A DNA stretch of 64,000 bases from Lithodes maja (GCA_037953745.1 JBAKBP010007403.1:1-64000); one strand, 5' to 3'. Positions 10,321-22,156 are shown, numbered from the stretch's first letter. Numbers and translations: made by a program. The notes: generated by a model from the letters alone, not told the origin.

Positions 10321-10852
10321 CTGGCGTACCTCAAAGACAAACAATCGAGACTAGAACAGTGCAGAATGGTATAGGCAAAAAGCCCTCACTCGTGCATGCT
10401 CTACTCTCAATGGCACACAGACTAGAATTTACTCAATCAACTCCAGTTCTCAGGTATGTCGTGCCGCTTTTAACTGAAGCCAGCACTCATAGGAAACAAT
10501 ACCTATTATATCAGACTCCTAGTCTAGCATTATCTAATCCAGCAGAACATTAATAACTAAAGGAAGCAGCAATATGAAAGCCAACCAATGCTTCGTGATC
10601 CACTTATCTTAACAACTAACATACACAGGTTATATCCGACCTTAACACACAATACAACTGGCCAGCATGAAGATGATTTTGCAGAGTTAACCAGAGGGGA
10701 TATAATGTTAATAAAGGTGGTGAAAGATATGGAAAATGAGAGATAGGCAGAGGAAAAGATTCTCAGGTGCGGAGCGGGAATAGATAGCAAGGGAAAAAAA
10801 GATGGGTGTGTTCTAGAAACCAGATCTGAGAGAGAGAGTGGCGAGGAACCAG

Positions 10853-10984
10853 TATATATACTCGCACTAGCTCGAGCCGCATGGGAAAAAAACGGTTACA
10901 AGTGATCTGGCCACTAACAAGAGCTCACAGCATGGTAAGGACCTCCCTCCACCAACCCCCGCGAGGCAGCCAGCCGTGACGTCA
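10853..10984 (-). promoter_or_regulatory. Probable LTR promoter of element B (CRE and TATA)
   Basis: Minus strand: TGACGTCA at 10984-10977, then TATATATA at 10860-10853, in the same order as in the LTRs of C and E. Confidence 0.55.
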
Positions 10985-11257
10985 TCGAGCGGGACAAAAA
11001 ACACTGCGCGCCCCCTCTCTCTCTCCCAGATCCTATCATTACTAGTTAATGGCAAAACATATACTTTACAATTAAATATATAAAGCCTTGACATGGGCGA
11101 AAACAAAGAGCCTTTCTGGACTGCCCATGACACGAGCTTTCATATGAAATAAAGCACACTCTAATACATAAACTGTAGCCCCATCCACTGCCCTGGCGAT
11201 CCTAGCGAGTCACTGTAGGACAAGCCATGCGGTTCTAACGGAGTGGTCAAAGTCACA

Positions 11258-12487
11258 AATGCTTCTTCTGAAATCACTGTGTTGGGTGATTTTAATGTCC
11301 ATAATGTTGAATGGCTCACTCATTCAGCCAGGACTGATGATGCTGGTCTTGAATGTGAGCTATTTGCAGACTCATTTAATCTCACTCAACTAGTCAACCA
11401 ACCCACCCGTGTACCAGATAATCCTAATCATAATTCCCACCTACTGGACTTATTTTTAACAACCAATTCAGAAAATTATGATGTTACAGTGAGGTCCCCG
11501 CTTGGATCTTCTGATCACTGTCTGATACAGGCCACCTGTCTATCACCTACCACACCTTCCCACTCTGAACCTGTTTTGGTGACTAAATGGCATTACGATA
11601 GGGCAGACTGGGAGGGTCTTCAAGGTTTCTTTATTGATATTCCCTGGACCTCTTTCTTTTCTAATGATGCACACTCCACCTTGAGCCACATACAAGATTT
11701 TGTAAAAATTGGAATGGAAACTTTTATTCCTCATCAAAAGTACAGTAAAAGATCTAATTCACCTAAATGGTTTGACCATAATTGTGCTAGAGTAACTGAA
11801 CAAAAAGCAATAGCCTACAATGCATACACAAGATCAAAAACTCATGAAGCCTTTAATTACTTTAGAAACATCAGAAATCATGCCGAAACTGTATTAAACC
11901 TAACTAAATCAAACTTTCTCCACAAGCAGGCAAATAAACTTCTAAATAATCCAAATGATAACACAATATTTTGGTCTACTCTTAACTCATTTAAATCCAA
12001 CTTCACTACTGCTTCATCCATTCCACCATTAAAATCTCCGACTGGCAATCTTGTAAGTGACCCACGAGGTAAAGCTAACCTTCTTGCGGATATTTTCTCC
12101 ACCAACTCAACCTTAGATGAAATAAATCAAGATGTCCCTGTACTTAATTTTAATTCGCCTGAAATTCCCTCACTTAAGATCCACACCAGACATGTCAAAA
12201 CTATTTTGCAGAATCTCTCAGTAGATAAGGCTCCTGGTCCAGATGAAATTCCTCCAATAGTACTTAAGAATTGCTCCTTGGTGCTCGCTCCTGTATTGGC
12301 AAAAAATTTCCGTCTGTGTACTCATACCTCATGCTTCCCAGTACCCTGGAAAGAAGCAAACATCCATCCAGTTCCTAAAAAAGGTGCCTCTTCAGATCCA
12401 TCAAACTACAGACCAATAGCTATAACTTCCACTCTTGGTAAAGTCTTTGAAATTATATTAAATAATCACATAATTAAAGCATCTTGA
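11258..12487 (+). pseudogene. LINE-1 endonuclease C-terminal half and first part of reverse transcriptase
   Basis: The reading begins at the LTR boundary with no real start codon. Visible motifs are GDFN (about 11288) and SDHCL (about 11512) of an AP-type endonuclease, a basic linker, then RT motifs DKAPGPDEIPP (about 12225) and NYRPIAIT (about 12403). About the first 150 residues of the endonuclease are missing. The frame ends at 12487 and resumes in another frame, so a small indel near 12480 breaks it. Confidence 0.85.
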
Positions 12488-13708
12488 GAATAATAAATTA
12501 ATCAGTGATAGGCAATATGGTTTTAGACGATGTCGATCAACTGCAGACATGCTTTGCCTTCTTACGCATCAAATCAACCAAGCTACAGACCAACATGGTG
12601 AAACACATACAATAGCACTGGATATATCAAAGGCATTTGATAGAGTCTGGCATCAATCCTTATTGTCGAAGATGTCACACTACGGCCTTGCATCATTAGT
12701 TCCACTAATTTCTTCTTATCTTCATAACAGAAAAATACGTGTAATGGTAGATGGCCTTTATTCTCAATTTCACTCAATAAATGCTGGTGTTCCCCAGGGA
12801 TCAGTTTTGGCCCCAATTCTGTTCCTCATTCATATCAATGATCTCATATCTACCACTCATAATCCAATACATTCCTATGCAGATGACTCAACACTCCACA
12901 GTTCCTTCACATTTACCAATTCTTTCACCCAACCCGATCTTATAAATTCAAAAATAAACACTGCAATTTCTCTGAACCAGGACCTTTCTAGAATTAATGG
13001 ATGGGGACAAAATAATCTAGTTTCCTTTAATGCACAGAAAACCAAATACATTCAATTTTCTAACCGACAGAATCTCACTGACTCCCATATATTTTTTAAT
13101 GATGTAAATATTCCCACTTCCCCTAGTATTGACATTCTCGGTGTAACATTAACTACTAACTTGAGCTGGACACATTATGTTAGAAGCATTGCTAAGATTG
13201 CCTCTAAAAAAATGGGACTCCTGTACAGAGTTCGAGAATTCTTCACTGACGAGCAGTTGGCCGTGATATATAAAAGTCATGTGCGTTCTCAGATGGACTA
13301 CTGTTCACCTCTGTGGGGTGGAAGTGGAGTGGTTGCATTGAGGCAGTTGGACAAAATTCAAAATAAAGCTATTAGATTAATCAATAACCCTGCAATCACA
13401 CAGGACCTTCCTACATTATCCATACGAAGAAACGTTGCATCCCTTGCATTATTCTACAGATATTTTCACAGCAATTGTTCCGAGGAACTTGCTTCAATTG
13501 TGCCGCCTCTCCACATCTTTCCCCGTAGAACTAGGGCAGCTGAGAGCGCCCATGAATTTACACTTTCTCCTCCACAATGCAGAACTTCTGCTTATCAGAA
13601 TTAATTTATCCCCAGAGCTACTACTCTTTGGAATTCACTTCCCTCGAATTGCTTTCCACAAACTTACAATCTACAAATGTTTAAATCCAGTTGTTACAAA
13701 CATTTTAT
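12481..13708 (+). pseudogene. LINE-1 reverse transcriptase, C-terminal part
   Basis: It continues the preceding reading after the indel (SDRQYGF near 12505), then DISKAFDRVWH (about 12624), GVPQGSVLAPILF (about 12787) and the catalytic YADDS (about 12877). A second frame change near 13600 precedes a C-terminal motif TTLWNSLP. The polymerase residues are intact, but three breaks (5' loss and two indels) make it non-functional. The frame from 12549 to 13604 alone is open for 351 codons. Confidence 0.85.
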
Positions 13709-13911
13709 GAATGGAGGATGCCTTTAGGCACATGGACCTTTTTGTTTTATCTGTGTTTTTCCTTCCTCCGTTCATTGTCTCTTTAAAAAAAAAAAAAAAA
13801 AAAAAATTGGTTTCCTCAGATATTTGTAAACTGCAGTTGGAGGATCCGGAAGTTCAGAAGTGTGGTAATGGTGCTGTCTAGATCAAACACGAGGACGAGG
13901 AAACATGTCAT

Positions 13912-15303
13912 GTGAACCTGTTGGAGGAGTTTGTGAGGCAACCACCTGAGCAGCCTACTGTCCCTGCATTGGTCTGCAGCGGCCAAGGTGGAGAAGGAGA
14001 GGGGGGCAGTAGGGCACAGGTGGAGGAGAGTAGGGATTGTCATGTCTCGGCGGAGCAGTGGGTGGGGGACACGAGTCTGGTGGCTGTGGAAGCGCTAGAG
14101 CACCTGCCTGAGCAGCAGTGTGCAGCGCTCCAGCACCAGCTCGGTTCATACCCCACTGGTCGTGCCGAGCCCCCGAGCCTCACAACTCAGGCGGTGCAAG
14201 ATGTTCCGCGGGCAAATCACGTGAATGTTGGGAGACCGTTAGCCTCGTTGTTTCGGTGGTTCCAGGTGGGCGACGAGGCTTGGACATGGTTGTCAGGTCA
14301 AGGTCGACCCATGGCTGCCAAGGGTGGTGGTCAAAAGGAGGACTTTGAGCAGATTGGTGAGGTTGGCTGTGGAGTGGATGTGCCCGGTCGTCGGATAGCC
14401 TCCCAATGCTGCTCTAGTCGAATGCAACAGCCCTACCATAGACCGACTGTATCTGGCCATGTCTCTAAAAGCGGTGATGCTGCGCAGGCAGGTGTAGTCG
14501 TAAGGAATGCGGGGGTGCGCATGTACGGTATCGGCGGGGAAGCCTTAGCAATAATGAACCATGGGAGTGACTGCACAGGTGGTAGTGATTGTCCCTCTCA
14601 TGACCTGGCTGTTCTAGGGACGAAGGTGGAGAAGGAGGGAGACTACAGGTTAGAAGCTGCGGTCTCGGCTGGGTTGTGGGAGGGCACTAGGCATGTTGTT
14701 CTGCGAGATAAGTTGTTTACTATGCTGTGGCAGTGCATCCGCATGTTTGTTCCTTCTCCAGGCTTGATGTACGGGGTAGAATCCGACATGGAGGCTGGAG
14801 ACAGTGCAAGGCTCAGTTTAATTCCCTACCGTATAAATCCTGCTCGACAGCCTGTGGTGCAAGCAGAGCTGGATTACGTGTTGACGAAGGGTCTGAGGGA
14901 TAAGGAATGTTGTGAGTGGTTGTTGCCTGTAACTTTGCAACCTGTGTTAAGTGGCAAGATCAGTGTGTGTGTTGATTGCAAGAGAGTGTGTGCATTATCC
15001 CTGACAGACGCCTATACCGTATCGAGAGTTGACGACACCATAGACCGCATCGGGGCTGCATCGTCTATCACGAAGGTAGAACTAGTGAAAGGCTTTTGGC
15101 AGGTCCCATTGCCGGAAAGAGCGAAGAGAAGTGCCAGTCTTGTGATGAACTGGGCAGTTTATCAGTGCCAGGTGTTGTTGTGCTGCCGGAACACAAGTTG
15201 GATGTGTGGCATGCTAAGGGCACTGATAATGTTTTGGCTGATTGTTTGCCACGGGAGGGTTTGTTTGCAGGAGAACCCTCGCCGTTCGGTCAGTGTGTGT
15301 TGA
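13912..15303 (+). pseudogene. Deleted pol remnant of element D
   Basis: The reading opens after a TAG near 13879. It starts in the integrase C-terminal end (CHVNLLEEF), so the HHCC finger and integrase core are gone. A linker follows, then a segment of about 550 bases (about 14253-14805) that A lacks. An N-terminal RT portion follows (VDDTIDRIGAA, KGFWQVPLPERAK). The reading then jumps, with a frame change, to the last residues of RNase H (DVWHAKGTDNVLADCL near 15215). YLDD and most of RNase H are missing. The same joints occur in F, so this layout predates both copies. The 463-codon frame may be open by chance of descent rather than used. Confidence 0.8.
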
Positions 15304-15665
15304 GACAGGAGTAAAATTGGCTTGCCCCTGTAAGTGCAGCCGCCATAAACATATTAAAAATAAAAAAATCACATAAAAACTGTTTCTTTAATAGTTAAAT
15401 TTTGTTAAGTATGTTCTAGCTAAAATTCTGAGTCGAACCTGTGCTTCTCTCAGAAGGCTGGGCTAGTAGAAGCTCGCTCTAGGAGCATAGCAGTATGAAT
15501 TAATTAAGCTATTGTGTTGGGAGGGGTTGTAAATGTTGTTGTTGATGAGAACTGAGCTTTGCCTTCTTTGTTGCGAAGTGATTAGGAGTGGCGAGTCTTA
15601 TCGGCATTCTGCTTGTCAGATATGAAGCTCATGGTTGAGCGTCTAATATCTTTGGGGGTGGGGGG
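15304..15665 (+). other. 3' non-coding block of element D with hairpin
   Basis: No gene. It holds the shared GTGCAGCCG, GAAGCTCGCTCT and TTGGGAGG motifs. The hairpin is AGATAT (15618-15623) with ATATCT (15646-15651), inside which GCTCA (15627-15631) pairs with TGAGC (15636-15640). A G-rich purine tract runs to 15665. Confidence 0.7.
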
Positions 15666-15966
15666 TGCGACGCCTGCAGCTTAGCAGAACGCCACGTGGG
15701 CTCAGCCGCTCGCTTGGCCACTCGCTAGCACTCGCCAGGGCAGTGTATTTGGCTACAGTCTATCTACAATGTTGTACTTTCTTTCTTGTGAATCGTCATG
15801 TCACAGGCAGTACAGAAGTGGTCTTTATTTTCGCCTGTGACAATGCCTTATATTTGATATCATGAGTTGAACATAAGATGCATTGTAGTGAAGGAGAGAG
15901 AGAGAGCGAGCGGGCAGTGAGATGGTAGTGAGTGTTGCTTTTCCTCCTCCCTCCTCCCTCTCCTTT

Positions 15967-17508
15967 CTAAGCAATATCACCGTTACAGAGAGAGAAGTAT
16001 TGAATTGTTTAGATAAACTCAAGGTAAATAAAACGCCTGGACCTGATACAATCTCGCCTAGAGTTCTGAAGGAAGCTAAGGATGAGCTCTCCAAACCACT
16101 GACATTACTTTTCAATAAATCCTTGCAGTCTGGAACTATGCCTGATCAGTGGAAGCTAGCCAACATAACACCGATATTCAAAAAAGGCAGCAAATCCCTA
16201 CCCAGTAACTATCGTCCAATTAGCTTAACCTCAGTTGTATGTAAAATGCTAGAAACGGTCATACGAGACAGACTCGTAAATCACTTAGAGGAAAATAACA
16301 TACTTAAAGATACTCAACACGGCTTTTGTAAAAAACGTTCCTGTTTAACAAACCTCTTAGACTTCTTCCACGATATCCTCAACCTCTACGATGAGAGTAA
16401 AGCTGTAGATATTATATACCTTGATTTTCAAAAGGCCTTTGACAAAGTTCCCCACAAACGTTTACTGCTAAAACTAAAAGCGCATGGAATACAAGACGGT
16501 GTGTTGAAATGGATAGAAAATTGGCTCAGCGACAGAAAGCAAAGAGTAGTCATAAACGGTAAGGCATCTAAATGGACCAATGTAAGTAGCGGGGTACCCC
16601 AGGGATCTGTACTAGGACCAATTCTCTTTCTAATTTACATCAACGTCATAGATCAGGGCCTCACCTGTACAATCTCAAAATTTGCTGACGATACAGAAAT
16701 TGCAAATAGCGTACTCTCAAAAGAACAAGTTGACGATATGCAACACAATCTAGATAAATTGTCATGTTGGGCCCAAATTTGGCAAATGAGTTTCAATGCG
16801 GATAAATGTAAAGTACTACATATCGGATACCTAAATGAGAAAGCAAACTATTCGATGAATGGCACTCAGCTTAAGAATGTAAACAGAGAAACCGATCTGG
16901 GAGTAACAATATCGAGTAACCTAAAACCGAGTCAACAATGTTCAGAAGTTGTTAAGAAGGCAAACAAAATAATTGGCTTTATAGGCAGGTCATTTAAGCA
17001 TAAATCCAAAGAAGTTATCCTAACCCTTTACAATTCCTTAGTCCGCCCTCTTCTGGAATACTGCGTTCAATCCTGGTGCCCTTATTACCAAAAAGATATA
17101 AACAAGCTAGAACGAGTTCAACGTAGAGTTACCAAAATGATACCTAGCCAAAAGAACAAACCATACGAAGAGCGTCTTAGAGAATTAAATCTATTTCCTT
17201 TAACCCAGCGCAGATTAAGAGGTGACTTAATTCAAGTGTTCAAAATCATCAAAGGCATCGACAATATGAACTGTAGTAAGTACTTCACTATTGACCAATC
17301 TAATTACACGCGGGGAAACGGTTGCAAAATTATTGGTAAATCTTTTAACTCACACGAATCTAAGAATTTCTTCTTCAATCGAGTTGTCAACTTGTGGAAT
17401 GGGCTTCCCCGAAACGTTATAGACTGCATCACCGTTGATTCATTTAAACTCCGCCTAGACAAATATCTCGCTTCAAACCCGCGACTGACTGCGTTTGTAA
17501 ATGAATAA
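15967..17508 (+). pseudogene. LINE-2 reverse transcriptase (endonuclease missing)
   Basis: 513 codons are open to the stop at 17508. The upstream open extension to 15922 is LTR sequence. RT motifs are all present: KTPGPDTISP, NYRPISLTS, YLDFQKAFDKVPH, GVPQGSVLGPILF and catalytic FADD (near 16680), followed by the C-terminal region with VNLWNGLPR. Protein similarity to LINE-3 is very high, with only scattered substitutions, so the insertion is recent. It cannot move alone because the endonuclease and ORF1 are gone. Confidence 0.9.
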
Positions 17509-17732
17509 CTTTATTTTATCCCCCCCTCAGTTACTAACCCATCTGTCCCCTACTAACTTCTTAATCCTGCCACGGACATTAGTTCCAGGGCAGTAATTCC
17601 CTTTCCAATGTTCCCTTACCCACTCTAAACCACTGTTTGGACCCTTGATCCTCAGTGTTTTGGAGGACAAGCAACCTAAAAGGGTCACTAGAACTGTTGT
17701 TGCTTGATTTCCTTTGTACTCCTTTGTACTCC
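15967..17732 (+). mobile_element. LINE-2: 5'-truncated CR1-type LINE inside the LTR of D
   Basis: It begins abruptly at the codons LSNITVTEREV, which in LINE-3 lie in the middle of ORF2, so the endonuclease is lost by 5' truncation. The 3' end carries tandem copies of CCTTTGTACT instead of poly(A), the same tail as LINE-3. CR1-type LINEs typically end in short tandem repeats. LTR sequence resumes with CGGAGGAG at about 17733. Confidence 0.85.
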
Positions 17733-18412
17733 CGGAGGAGTCCCTCGCTCGTGTGATCTTACTCTCGGTTTTGATTGGCTGGTGGTTCCTGGCACCTTCT
17801 GCAGGCCTGCTGCCTGGTGACGTAGCGGCCTGTGATTGGCTGACCACCATGCCTTTGTGTGTGATCCTGGAGGGGTCCCGAGGAGCTACTCTCTTCAGAG
17901 CTTGCTTGACCAGCATACCCTTAACATCTCCCTTTGCACTCTGTCCCCCGACTCCTACCTATAGAACACTTTCTCTCTCTCTCAACTTCTTACCTCTCAT
18001 TCTTCCAATCTATTTAATACCATAACTCCCCTTTGGTTCTACATGATTTCATATATCGGCCATCATATTATATGCTGAAGCTCTCAGATATTACATGTTT
18101 AGTTAGGCATTTTGGAAGGGTTACCATTTTGTCTGTAGAGGTTCGACACACTCACGGTGTCTCCCTACCTGTTTCTTGGTGGTCTGCTGGGCTATTTAAT
18201 GCTAGACTGGGGTAAGGCTACTGGTGTTGCGATTTCCGATGTGTACTAGGTGTTGTTCAACCTGTACAATCGCAACGGATAAGTGGGAAGCCTAGGTTGT
18301 CTTTCTGACTGTGTACCTTGTGAGTTTAGCCTTGTGTTGCGAGTGAGGGCTTTTGCCTCTGCCACCCAACACTTTGCTAACTCGTTTATTTTTACTTTAA
18401 GAGGGTCGCCAG

Positions 18413-18445
18413 GAGAGAACCAGATACTAGCGATCTGGATCTCTC
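18413..18445 (+). promoter_or_regulatory. Conserved LTR hairpin, element D
   Basis: Outer stem GAGAG/CTCTC and inner stem CCAGAT/ATCTGG as in A, with one loop change (ACTAGCG). Confidence 0.65.
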
Positions 18446-19259
18446 AAGAGAGCACCCCGTCACTTAACGTAGTTTGGCTGCACAGCCTTAAGGACTTCGC
18501 TAGGCTACGAGCCGCTTGCTCAGCCATTGTTTCCTAGCCTACTACATCCCAGCTAGACTTTATTCGCCTAGCAGACACCCGATTAAGATTATAAACTCTT
18601 TATGTTATGTACGCATTATTATTCACAGCATTTATTAGTCTAGGTTGTTGTTGAGTTGCATAACCATAGTAGGCTGTTTCGTTGATAAGGAAGTACTTCT
18701 TTTGCTGTTGGAGTTCCTACTAGTGCGCATTTATTATTATTCCCGTGCCAGTTAACCCTATATGTCCATACAATTGTCATATCCTGTTCCTGCTTTATAT
18801 AACCGTTCAAAATCCGATTCGATCATCTTAAGTAGCATCCGACTTTCTTCAGAAGATTCCGGTTCGATGCTTTAGGACTTTCATCCACTTCCTTTAATAT
18901 AGGAGTGACAGTTTGTTATTGTTTAAAGTAACGTTAAATATACCTTCTTCTTCTAGTTTGCATTAAATCATTGCAGTGATTTAATTAAGCTTTCTATCTT
19001 TGTCCTTGTATACTTTAGTAACGTAATTGTATGTTGTTGTGACCAGGCTGTATCAGAGATCATCAGCCTGTAGTAGTAGTGCACTTATACCGAGTTATAA
19101 GATACCCCGCTATCGCAGATTTAACTCTGGAGGGTATAGGTGTTTTTGTGCGCGGGCATTATAAGTTCGAGGGTTGGAACTAGTGTTACCGTTGTGGCTG
19201 TGTGCCTTTCTAGTCCAGTGATTAAGAGCCCTTGTTTTATACGAGCCCCGGTCGTAACA

Positions 19260-19437
19260 GAAGAAAGACTATGGTAAACCTAAATTCGTATCATAAATTG
19301 GTGATATAGAAACACATATTTATATGCCAGTTGAGTTTGTACTCTGACCCAGTCTGTCTCGACGAACAGTGCTGATAACAACTGCCAGTTGAATCTTTAC
19401 AGTGTGATAGCTCACTCCATCTCTGAAAACATAGTGA
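19260..19437. other. Unassigned flanking sequence
   Basis: Sequence between D and MITE-3 with no frame, repeat or RNA feature that I recognise. It is part of the DNA into which D was inserted. Confidence 0.5.
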
Positions 19438-19441
19438 TTAA

Positions 19442-19857
19442 CACTTTCAGTGCGGCCAATTTCCTGCTATAATACGGCTCATTCAGTCACTTCTGATTGC
19501 TTAAGCAAGTACCTGAATGAAATTACATGTTTGCAGCAACAATCTAAAATAAAAGAGCTTTCAAATGGCACCAGAATGAGCTCCCTAGCTAGTAGGGTTC
19601 ACCCGCAGAGTTACTACAGACATCAGCAATATTTGCTAGTAATTAGCAATGTTTCACTACATTTGCCTTTGGTAACACTGAGTATATCTCGCGAGACCAC
19701 CCCACAGAGCCTCAGTACTGCAACAGACTTGCCAGAGAGCGGACAGTGGTCGGCTTCTGCACTCCTGATCACTCGCATTCGTCTCCACAGGCTTTAATGG
19801 GCTAATAATTCCAGAATATTTCCAGGAAGTACCTGTACGGCAACCGCAACGAATGAG
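19442..19857. mobile_element. MITE-3: TTAA-flanked non-autonomous DNA element (piggyBac-like)
   Basis: The 416-base insert is bounded by TTAA at 19438-19441 and 19858-19861. Ends are imperfect inverted repeats: left CACTTTCAGTGCGG, right read inward CTCATTCGTTGCGG. There is no coding capacity. TTAA duplication with C-starting ends is typical of piggyBac-type MITEs; the assignment is inference. Confidence 0.55.
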
Positions 19858-20691
19858 TTAAGTGTCATTATAATTATGAATGAATGAACCAATTGTTACG
19901 ACTGGGGTTCAAATATATCAGGGCTCTTATTCATTGGACTAGTAATGGCATAAATGTTACAACGGAAAGCGCTAGCTCCAACCTCTGATGTATATCCCCA
20001 GTGAACAAAGAACACAAATACTCTACAGAGTTCTATATGCAATAATAGGCTATCAAACTCTCAATAAATGTGCGTCTACTCTAGGCTTAATGTTATGTGA
20101 AAACAGCCTATTACTACCTATAACCGAAGGTGCTTGGTTATGGTATGCAAAGTAAGGTGGTAAGAGAAGTTACAGCTTACGTTACTTTAATCAATAAATG
20201 TCAGGCACTCCTGCATGAAAGAAAGTGCACTAAAGTCCTTCAACACTAACAAGGAATCTTCTTTAAATGTTAGATGCTATAAAGATGCTCGTATCGGAAA
20301 TGGAACCCAAAAAGGCAGGCAGCGGAACAATGCTCGTGCAGGCTATGCACACAAAAAGGCAGAATATATAATGCCGTCGGAGCCAAGAATATCCTAAACA
20401 CTACAACACTAATAATAATCGCCACGACAATACAGTATTCCTATCAACAAAAAGAGCCTAAGTCGTTTGTGTCTCAATACATCAAACTAGGCTGCGAAAT
20501 GCTTGTGTAATCATAAATGGGTATGCATAAAAGGAGTAATTAGGTTAATATACTTAATGTCTAATGTGACTGATAAAGTCTAGCTAGAGTCAATGATACG
20601 AGATACTGGTGCGCATGGCATGCTGCATAGCCTAGTGCAAATCTCAAGTCTGTGTGTCAAATATTACGTTATAATGAAGGGTAGCTCTCTT

Positions 20692-20725
20692 GAGAAACCT
20701 TAATACCGAAGTATTAAGCGTTCTC
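20692..20725 (-). promoter_or_regulatory. Conserved LTR hairpin, element C (3' LTR)
   Basis: Minus strand: GAGAA/TTCTC outer stem and CTTAATAC/GTATTAAG inner stem with TTCG loop. The 5' LTR of C has lost this segment in a deletion of about 360 bases. Confidence 0.65.
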
Positions 20726-21257
20726 CTGGCGTACCTCAAAGACAAACAATCGAGACCAGAACAGTGCAGAATGGTATAGGCAAAAAGCCCTCATTCGTGC
20801 ATGCTCTACTCTCAATGGCACACAGACTAGAATTTACTCAATCAACCCCAGTTCTCAGGTATGTCGTGCCGCTTTTAACTAAAGCCAGCACTCATAGGAA
20901 ACAATACCTATAATATCAGACTCCTAGTCTAGCATTATGTAATCCAGCAGAACACTAATAATTATAGGAAGCGGCAATATGAAAGCCAACCAATGCTTCG
21001 TGATCCACTTATCTTAACAACTAACATACATAGGCTATATCAGACCTTAACACACAATACAACTGGCCAGCATGAAGCTGATTTTGCAGAGTTAACCAGA
21101 GGGGTATAATATTAATAAAAGGTGGTGAAAGATATGGAAAATGAGAGAGATAGGCAGAGGAAAAGATTCTCAGGTACGGAGCGGGGACAGATAGCAAGGG
21201 AAAAAAGATGGGTGTGTTCTAGAAACCAGATCTGAGGGAGAGAGTGGCGAGGAACTG

Positions 21258-21388
21258 TATATATACTCGCACTAGCTCGAGCCGCGTGGGAAAAAGGCGG
21301 TTACAAGTCAACTAACCACTAACAAAGCTTGCAGCATGGTAAGGACCTCCCTCCACCAACCCCCGCGAGGCAGCCAACCGTGACGTCA
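21258..21388 (-). promoter_or_regulatory. LTR promoter elements of C, 3' LTR (CRE and TATA)
   Basis: Minus strand TGACGTCA (21388-21381) followed by TATATATA (21265-21258). The same pair is in the 5' LTR at 27028-27021 and 26905-26898. Confidence 0.55.
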
Positions 21389-21681
21389 TCGAGCGGGACA
21401 AAAAACACTGCGCGCCCCCTCTCACTCTGTTCTACTCTCTCTCTCTCTCCCAGATCCCATCATTACTAGTTAATGATAAAACATATACTTTACAATTAAA
21501 TATATAAAGCCTTGACATGGGCGAAAACAAAGAGCCATTCTGAACTGCCCATGACACAAGCTTTCATATGAAATAAAGCACACTCTAATACATAAACTGT
21601 AGCCCCATCCACTGCCCTGGCGATCCTAGTGAGTCACTGTAGGACAAGCCATGCGGTTCTAACGGAGTGGTTAACGTCACA

Positions 21682-22156
21682 CCCCCCCCAAGATTTTTCT
21701 CAGAGGCCCCAAGGCTCACAAAAATCTGATGGTTAGAACCCATGCTGTATCTCCACTTCCCATCACCCAGCGGCAGTAAAATATCTGGCACAGTTCTTCA
21801 ACAAAACATATTTTTCAAAATTATAACCCTCCCAACACAATAGGTTAAATTATATGTAGTTATGTTCCTCAAGAGCGAGCTTCTCTAGCCCAGCATTCTG
21901 AGAGGAGTGCAACTCAGAATTACTGCTATAACATACTGAAAAAAATTCAACTATCAAAGAAAGTTTGTTATTTGATTTTTATGTTTATAATTTGTTTATT
22001 TCGGCTGCACTATAGGGGCAAGCCTAGTTTTTTCTTCTATACCAAACGCTCAACTCCTGCTTTACGACCCAATACGCTGGGCTACAACCGCGAGCCAACA
22101 AGCACCAAGCGCAAAATACTATTCAAACTAAAGCAGGAGTCTACCCGTGTGTCAAT
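21682..22156 (-). other. 3' non-coding block of element C with hairpin and purine tract
   Basis: On the minus strand, downstream of the stop: the shared CTATAGTGCAGCCG and GAAGCTCGCTCTT motifs; the hairpin AGATTTTT/AAAAATCT (21727-21720 with 21698-21691); then the G-rich tract to the LTR. No gene. Confidence 0.7.

Larger units (their letters stand above)
7311..11257 (-). mobile_element. Element B: decayed Gmr1-like element, 5' LTR to protease only
   Basis: Read on the minus strand: LTR (11257 to 9492), primer site, gag and protease, then cut at 7311 by insertion of element A. Its remaining part should lie left of the window beyond A's 5' LTR. It is closely similar to element C. The base run after 11257 (AATG...) belongs to LINE-1, so B inserted into that LINE. 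Confidence 0.88.
9492..11257 (-). repeat. 5' LTR of element B (1766 bp)
   Basis: In + coordinates it starts TGTTACGAC next to the primer site and ends GTCACA at 11257. It is nearly identical to both LTRs of C and inverted relative to those of E. The final CGTCACA has decayed to AGTCACA. No gene lies inside. Confidence 0.9.
11258..13806 (+). mobile_element. LINE-1: non-LTR retrotransposon with poly(A) tail (jockey/I-like), 5' part missing
   Basis: It starts inside the endonuclease domain where element B interrupts it and ends in a 22-base A run (13785-13806). The missing 5' part is expected on the far side of B, left of the window. The sequence right after the A run is element D, so the LINE inserted into D. 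Related to LINE-4 (similar RT motifs and poly(A) tail), but different from the CR1-type LINE-2 and LINE-3. Confidence 0.85.
13807..19259 (+). mobile_element. Element D: non-autonomous Gmr1-like derivative, 3' part
   Basis: It starts directly after the LINE-1 poly(A) at a Gag-Pol position equivalent to about 2130 of element A. It continues through an internally deleted pol remnant, a 3' non-coding block and a 3' LTR (15666-19259) that holds LINE-2. It is very similar to element F throughout, including the deletions. Its 5' half should lie left of the window. The flank after the LTR is GAAG. Confidence 0.85.
15666..19259 (+). repeat. 3' LTR of element D, interrupted by LINE-2
   Basis: It starts TGCGACGCC (the shared TGTGACG with one change) and ends GGTCGTAACA at 19259. 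Without LINE-2 it is about 1.8 kb, like the other LTRs. A CRE half-site TGACGTAG is near 17818; no clear TATA box is seen. Confidence 0.85.
19894..21681 (-). repeat. 3' LTR of element C (1788 bp)
   Basis: In + coordinates it runs from TGTTACGAC to CGTCACA, next to the purine tract (C run at 21682-21689 on the + strand). It keeps the promoter and hairpin that the 5' LTR partly lacks. Confidence 0.92.

Noticed and set aside
11243..11257. GTG start of the LINE-1 frame
   Set aside because: These bases are the end of element B's LTR, so the apparent start is an artefact of the junction.
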